DNA of 64,000 nucleotides from Clitopilus passeckerianus (taxonomy: Eukaryota; Basidiomycota; Agaricomycetes; Agaricales; Entolomataceae). The stretch covers positions 1,054,001-1,118,000 of the forward strand of contig CALYLX010000150.1 in assembly GCA_944990035.1 (NCBI GenBank), in the 5' to 3' direction. Shown piece by piece: positions 60,839-64,000 of this stretch. Under the pieces are notes generated by a model. That model worked only from the letters and a program-made list of their open reading frames with translations, made no database searches and was not told the DNA's origin. The stretch's first letter is position 1. Every line of letters begins with the position of its first letter. The position numbers and the translations under genes were made by a program.

Positions 60839-61915
60839 TTATGTCCGATACTCGCGCCAGCTGCTGTCCAGCGCGTCGTCAACTAAGAAATCGTACCAAT
60901 AGAGAGCGACTGGTGCCGTTGATAGATGCCACAATGCGTGAGCATCTATGACTCTTCCCCATGGCGGAAAGTCAAATAACTCGAGTGCTGTGGCAGCAGT
61001 CGTCAGTGCCACAAACACGCCAGCTTTCCGGACGAAGGAGGGCCTGTATGATGATGGCTTGACAGCAGGGAAGCGACGCAATATGTCCATAGGTAGTGCA
61101 TACATGAGCCACAGAAGGTTGTGCAAAATTCCGAGGATTAGATTGAATGCCATGTTATAGGTGTAATCGAAGCGAGGCAGAAGACTGAGGTATGAAACGT
61201 GCCCAATGTACATGATGATACAAAGCATGGCCCACAGCTTGCAAGTGATGTTGGAAGGGGTATTTGGCGAGTTGGGTGTCAGCCTGATACGGCCAGTTGG
61301 ATAGAGGTGGAATAATCGGATAACGGTGTAATATAGCGCATATAGTATGGCAAGTGCGGCGGAGAAGTAGTCTAGCTTCTCTGTAAGAGGTAGATCTAGA
61401 TTAAACATGAGTACCGAAACCTCAACGGAAGCCGGATAGCACATACCTCGAGTATGGAAGACTGACGACCAAATCCACGCGTTGATGCTAACTCCAGCCC
61501 AAACAAGATAATAGTATTTCATTGGGTGGCTATCAGGGACCAGCCGCTTGACCTTGAGAGCCCCTTGAGCATGAGACCAAAGGTTGAACATAGAGAACAC
61601 GACAGAGGCAGGTTCCTGCATTCCTGCAAATCGCCAAAACGGCCATTTTCCATAATATTGCTGGACGTGAGCGCCTTGCACAATCTCCTGGCTTGTGATA
61701 TCATGCATACACCAGTATTTGCAGTTATCCGTGCAAGTCCAGCGCGTCAAACGCAAAGGAAGAGATAATGTTGGTGGATGCTGCGCTTCACATTCACTAA
61801 TCTTGCACGTCTGCAGGCAACGGGTGAATTCAAGGGACCGGTCCCCTGAAGAAGCCAGTGCAAAGCTTGCTATTGCCGAGCAAACCAATAGCGATAATGG
61901 CAGTCTTCCTTGCAT
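60839..61915 (-). CDS. PER1: GPI-lipid remodelling protein Per1 (PGAP3 family)
   Basis: Predicted 341 residues from two exons, 61447-61915 and 60839-61395, with an in-frame 51-nt intron; removing it restores HTR-DLPLTEKLDYF, the family pattern. Start ATG 61915 gives a signal peptide (MQGRLPLSLLVCSAIASFAL); upstream in-frame sequence would only bury it. Per1 removes the unsaturated acyl chain from the sn-2 position of GPI anchors in the endoplasmic reticulum. Landmarks: Cys-rich luminal part (CLQTCKISEC, CTDNCKYWCMHDIT), WPFWRFAGMQEPASVVFS, NAWIWSSVFHTR, DYFSAALAILYALYYT, and a C-terminal DAHALWHLSTAPVALYWY with the His pair shared by the CREST superfamily of hydrolases. About seven membrane segments. 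Confidence 0.94.
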   Translation of the reverse strand: MQGRLPLSLLVCSAIASFALASSGDRSLEFTRCLQTCKISECEAQHPPTLSLPLRLTRWTCTDNCKYWCMHDITSQEIVQGAHVQQYYGKWPFWRFAGMQEPASVVFSMFNLWSHAQGALKVKRLVPDSHPMKYYYLVWAGVSINAWIWSSVFHTRGMCYPASVEVSVLMFNLDLPLTEKLDYFSAALAILYALYYTVIRLFHLYPTGRIRLTPNSPNTPSNITCKLWAMLCIIMYIGHVSYLSLLPRFDYTYNMAFNLILGILHNLLWLMYALPMDILRRFPAVKPSSYRPSFVRKAGVFVALTTAATALELFDFPPWGRVIDAHALWHLSTAPVALYWYDFLVDDALDSSWREYRT

Positions 61916-62280
61916 ATTTCGAGGTCTACGGAACCGATGCGTGTACTCCTGGACACCCTTGACGGTTGGGCGTTTGTTGGAAACTGGCCGTGGGAGTTTT
62001 TGCAAGGCTGGGATGAATGCGGCTCACCAGCAGGCTTCCCCCATTTCACGTCCTTTGAGCTAGTACAGATCTCTCCGCCTCTTAATATCTCTGGAACCGG
62101 TATAAAAACGACTCTCTTACATCTACGGGCGACTTTAAGCACCGCTTATATTCTCTCCGGTTGGCTTAAAGATCCTCAGGAGCTGTCACAACATCCCTCT
62201 CTTTACAGCGCTTTCTCTCGATTGATCTCTAATTTCGCGGTTCTATAAGCCTCGTTTTATCATCTCAAAAGCTTTTTTCT
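61916..62280. promoter_or_regulatory. Divergent promoter, PER1 and HOS2-type gene, with TATA box
   Basis: 365 bases between divergent starts. GGTATAAAAAC at 62099-62109 is a good TATA box for the plus-strand deacetylase gene, about 175 bases before its ATG. Confidence 0.4.
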
Positions 62281-64000
62281 ATGGTTCGCACAAATCAATC
62301 CTTTACCTTCTCGTCTTCTCCATACTTCTGCGATCGAGGCACGCATGGAACAGCTGAACCGATAACTGAACGAATCAATGTAAGTCAGCTCACGGGAACT
62401 TGCACCAAGTCCAGAGACTGTCACAATTACTGACCAAACAACCTAAAGCCTCATTCTCGACCTGTTGTATCATATTACTCACCGAAAGGTGTTGGTGGAC
62501 ACCATTATGGGGTACGAGTCCTTTCAACAGGAATGCATCACAAAAAACCAAACCTTGTAATAGGAACGGCATCCAATGAAACCGCATCGCCTCACTCTTA
62601 CGAATGCCCTTGTCATGGGCTATGGCCTGGACAAGCAAATCCACCATATATATGACCCTCGGCCTGCCACTCAGGCCGAGCTCGAAATGTACCACGACCA
62701 TGATTATATTGACTTCCTATCTCGGTTCGTAATTTCTAGTCTTGAATGCTACCATTCTAATTGACTCGTATTTGGTTAGGGTAACTCCTTCGAATCAAAA
62801 CCAGGCACAAATGAGGCAACAAATAGATGCCTTCAACTGTGTCGAAGACTGCCCAATATTTTCGGATCTATATGACTTCTGCCGAATGTATGCAGGAGGA
62901 TCTCTTGCTGGGGCACGTAAACTCTGTGCTGGGGCAACAGACATAGCCATCAACTGGTCTGGTGGGCTTCACCATGCTAAGAGGGGTGAGGCGAGTGGTT
63001 TCTGCTATGTGAATGACATTGTACTTGCAATACTTGAGCTATTGAGGTTAGTGAAGTTTAGACTTGCGTCCTTCAATCAAGTTTCACCCACAAAATCTTT
63101 CAGATATCATCCTAGGGTGCTTTATATCGACATAGATATCCACCATGGCGATGGTGTTGAGCTTGCCTTCTACCAAAGCAACCGCGTCATGACGGTATCG
63201 TTCCACAAATACACTGGAGAGTTCTTTCCAGGTACCGGAAAGCTAGACGACAATGGAAGCGGCGACGGTCGACATTTCTGTCTAAACGTGCCTCTTCAGG
63301 ACGGCATAGACGACGAAATGTACCTCAGCGTGTTCAAAACCGTCATCGACGACACAGTCACGACCTTTCGACCTTCCGCCATAGTTCTTCAATGCGGTGC
63401 GGACTCCCTCGGATGTGACCGACTGGGAGCTTTCAATCTATCCATCGCGGCTCATGGAGAGTGTGTCAACTTCGTACGGAAGTACAACGTCCCTCTTCTC
63501 GTCCTCGGAGGAGGAGGATACACGATCAAAAATGTTAGCCGATGCTGGACCTACGAAACCGCCGTCCTGGTGGGCGCTACAATACCGGATGAACTGCCCG
63601 CAACAGTATATGATTCATTCTTCGAGGACTCCCATTGGAAACTTCACCCTCCACTAACGGGCAAAGTCGAAAATCAGAATACGACAGCCTCGTTACAACG
63701 AATCACGATCAGTATACGAAATAAATTACGCTATCTTCAAGGTGCGCCCAGCGTGCAAATGCAGGAGATACCGCCCGACCTACAAGGCCTACTCGACGAC
63801 GAAGAGCGGTCACATCAAGAGAGGAGGGAGGACAGGAGTACGGCAACTGCTGGCGAGGAGCGAGAACAACGAGATGGACCTTCAGCGCCGAACGAGTTCT
63901 TTGATGGGGATAATGACAATGACCAGGAGGAACCTGTCGCGCCGCCCAGAACACCAGCATCAACGAAGACTCGAGGTATGAGTGGAAGAGGGAGAGGTAG
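62281..64000 (+). CDS. HOS2: Class I histone deacetylase, Hos2/HDAC3 type (cut by right edge)
   Basis: Exons 62281-62379, 62449-62511, 62564-62724, 62780-63046, 63104 onward; no stop before base 64000, so the C-terminus is outside the window or just past it. Zn-dependent lysine deacetylase core: [38 protein letters not shown] (catalytic His pair), [16 protein letters not shown] (Zn ligands), [36 protein letters not shown] (third Zn ligand), [20 protein letters not shown] (catalytic Tyr). [13 protein letters not shown] and the ENQN segment after the core match Hos2/HDAC3 better than Rpd3. Hos2 is the deacetylase of the Set3 complex. An acidic, Arg-rich tail begins near 63780. Confidence 0.95.

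Noticed and set aside
1..64000. CRISPR arrays, bacterial-type operons, or intact transposons
   Set aside because: The DNA is eukaryotic with spliced genes; no array of direct repeats, transposase, reverse transcriptase or long terminal repeat was found by eye.

Overview
This window reads as nuclear DNA of a filamentous basidiomycete, most likely an Agaricomycete (mushroom-forming fungus). The genes are dense and cut by many short introns, mostly 45-65 nt with GT-AG borders. Codon third positions are mostly balanced or GC-leaning. Several families are typical of that group: DUF6699, MAP3K-like tandem kinases, a fungal SRA/YDG protein, fungal NIS siderophore synthetases, and a Hos2-type HDAC. 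I cannot name the species. Exon joins given here were worked out by hand from splice signals, reading frame and family alignment.

Region 1 (1-15.1 kb) is a head-to-tail array, all on the minus strand, of at least six paralogous protein kinases. One is cut by the left edge and five are complete. Each has a short helical N-terminal module, a coiled-coil/linker segment and a C-terminal STE11-like kinase domain. A different, atypical kinase-like gene on the plus strand (5.7-7.0 kb) interrupts the array. The three right-hand members share two unusual catalytic substitutions: alpha-C Glu to His, and DFG to DLD.

Region 2 (16.5-25.7 kb) holds a DRAM/Sfk1-type membrane protein, an Inn1/Fic1-like C2 protein with a long proline-rich tail, and two tandem IucA/IucC-type (NIS) siderophore synthetases on the minus strand.

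Region 3 (26-36.3 kb) holds a Dbp6-type DEAD-box helicase converging on a NIPA/Rsm1-type zinc-finger protein. A small secreted protein with two Kex2-type sites and a MUP1-type amino-acid permease follow.

Region 4 (36.5-47.8 kb) starts with an AT-rich, ten-exon SRA (5-methylcytosine-reader) gene. It continues with a large PPR-like, probably mitochondrial protein that shares a promoter region with ribosomal protein P0, then trehalose-6-phosphate synthase and the WD40 nucleoporin-associated factor Rae1/Gle2.

Region 5 (47.8-53.2 kb) is gene-poor and holds only degenerate fragments. Region 6 (53.2-64 kb) has a Pmc1-type Ca2+-ATPase, an intron-containing tRNA-Pro(UGG), a DUF6699 protein, the GPI-lipid-remodelling protein Per1, and a Hos2/HDAC3-type deacetylase cut by the right edge.

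Most of regions 3, 4 and 6 is conserved housekeeping sequence. The accessory features that stand out are the kinase array with its correlated active-site changes, the SRA protein with an intact base pocket but altered NKR finger, the paired NIS synthetases, the Kex2-processed secreted protein, and a possible box C/D snoRNA in the long P0 intron.
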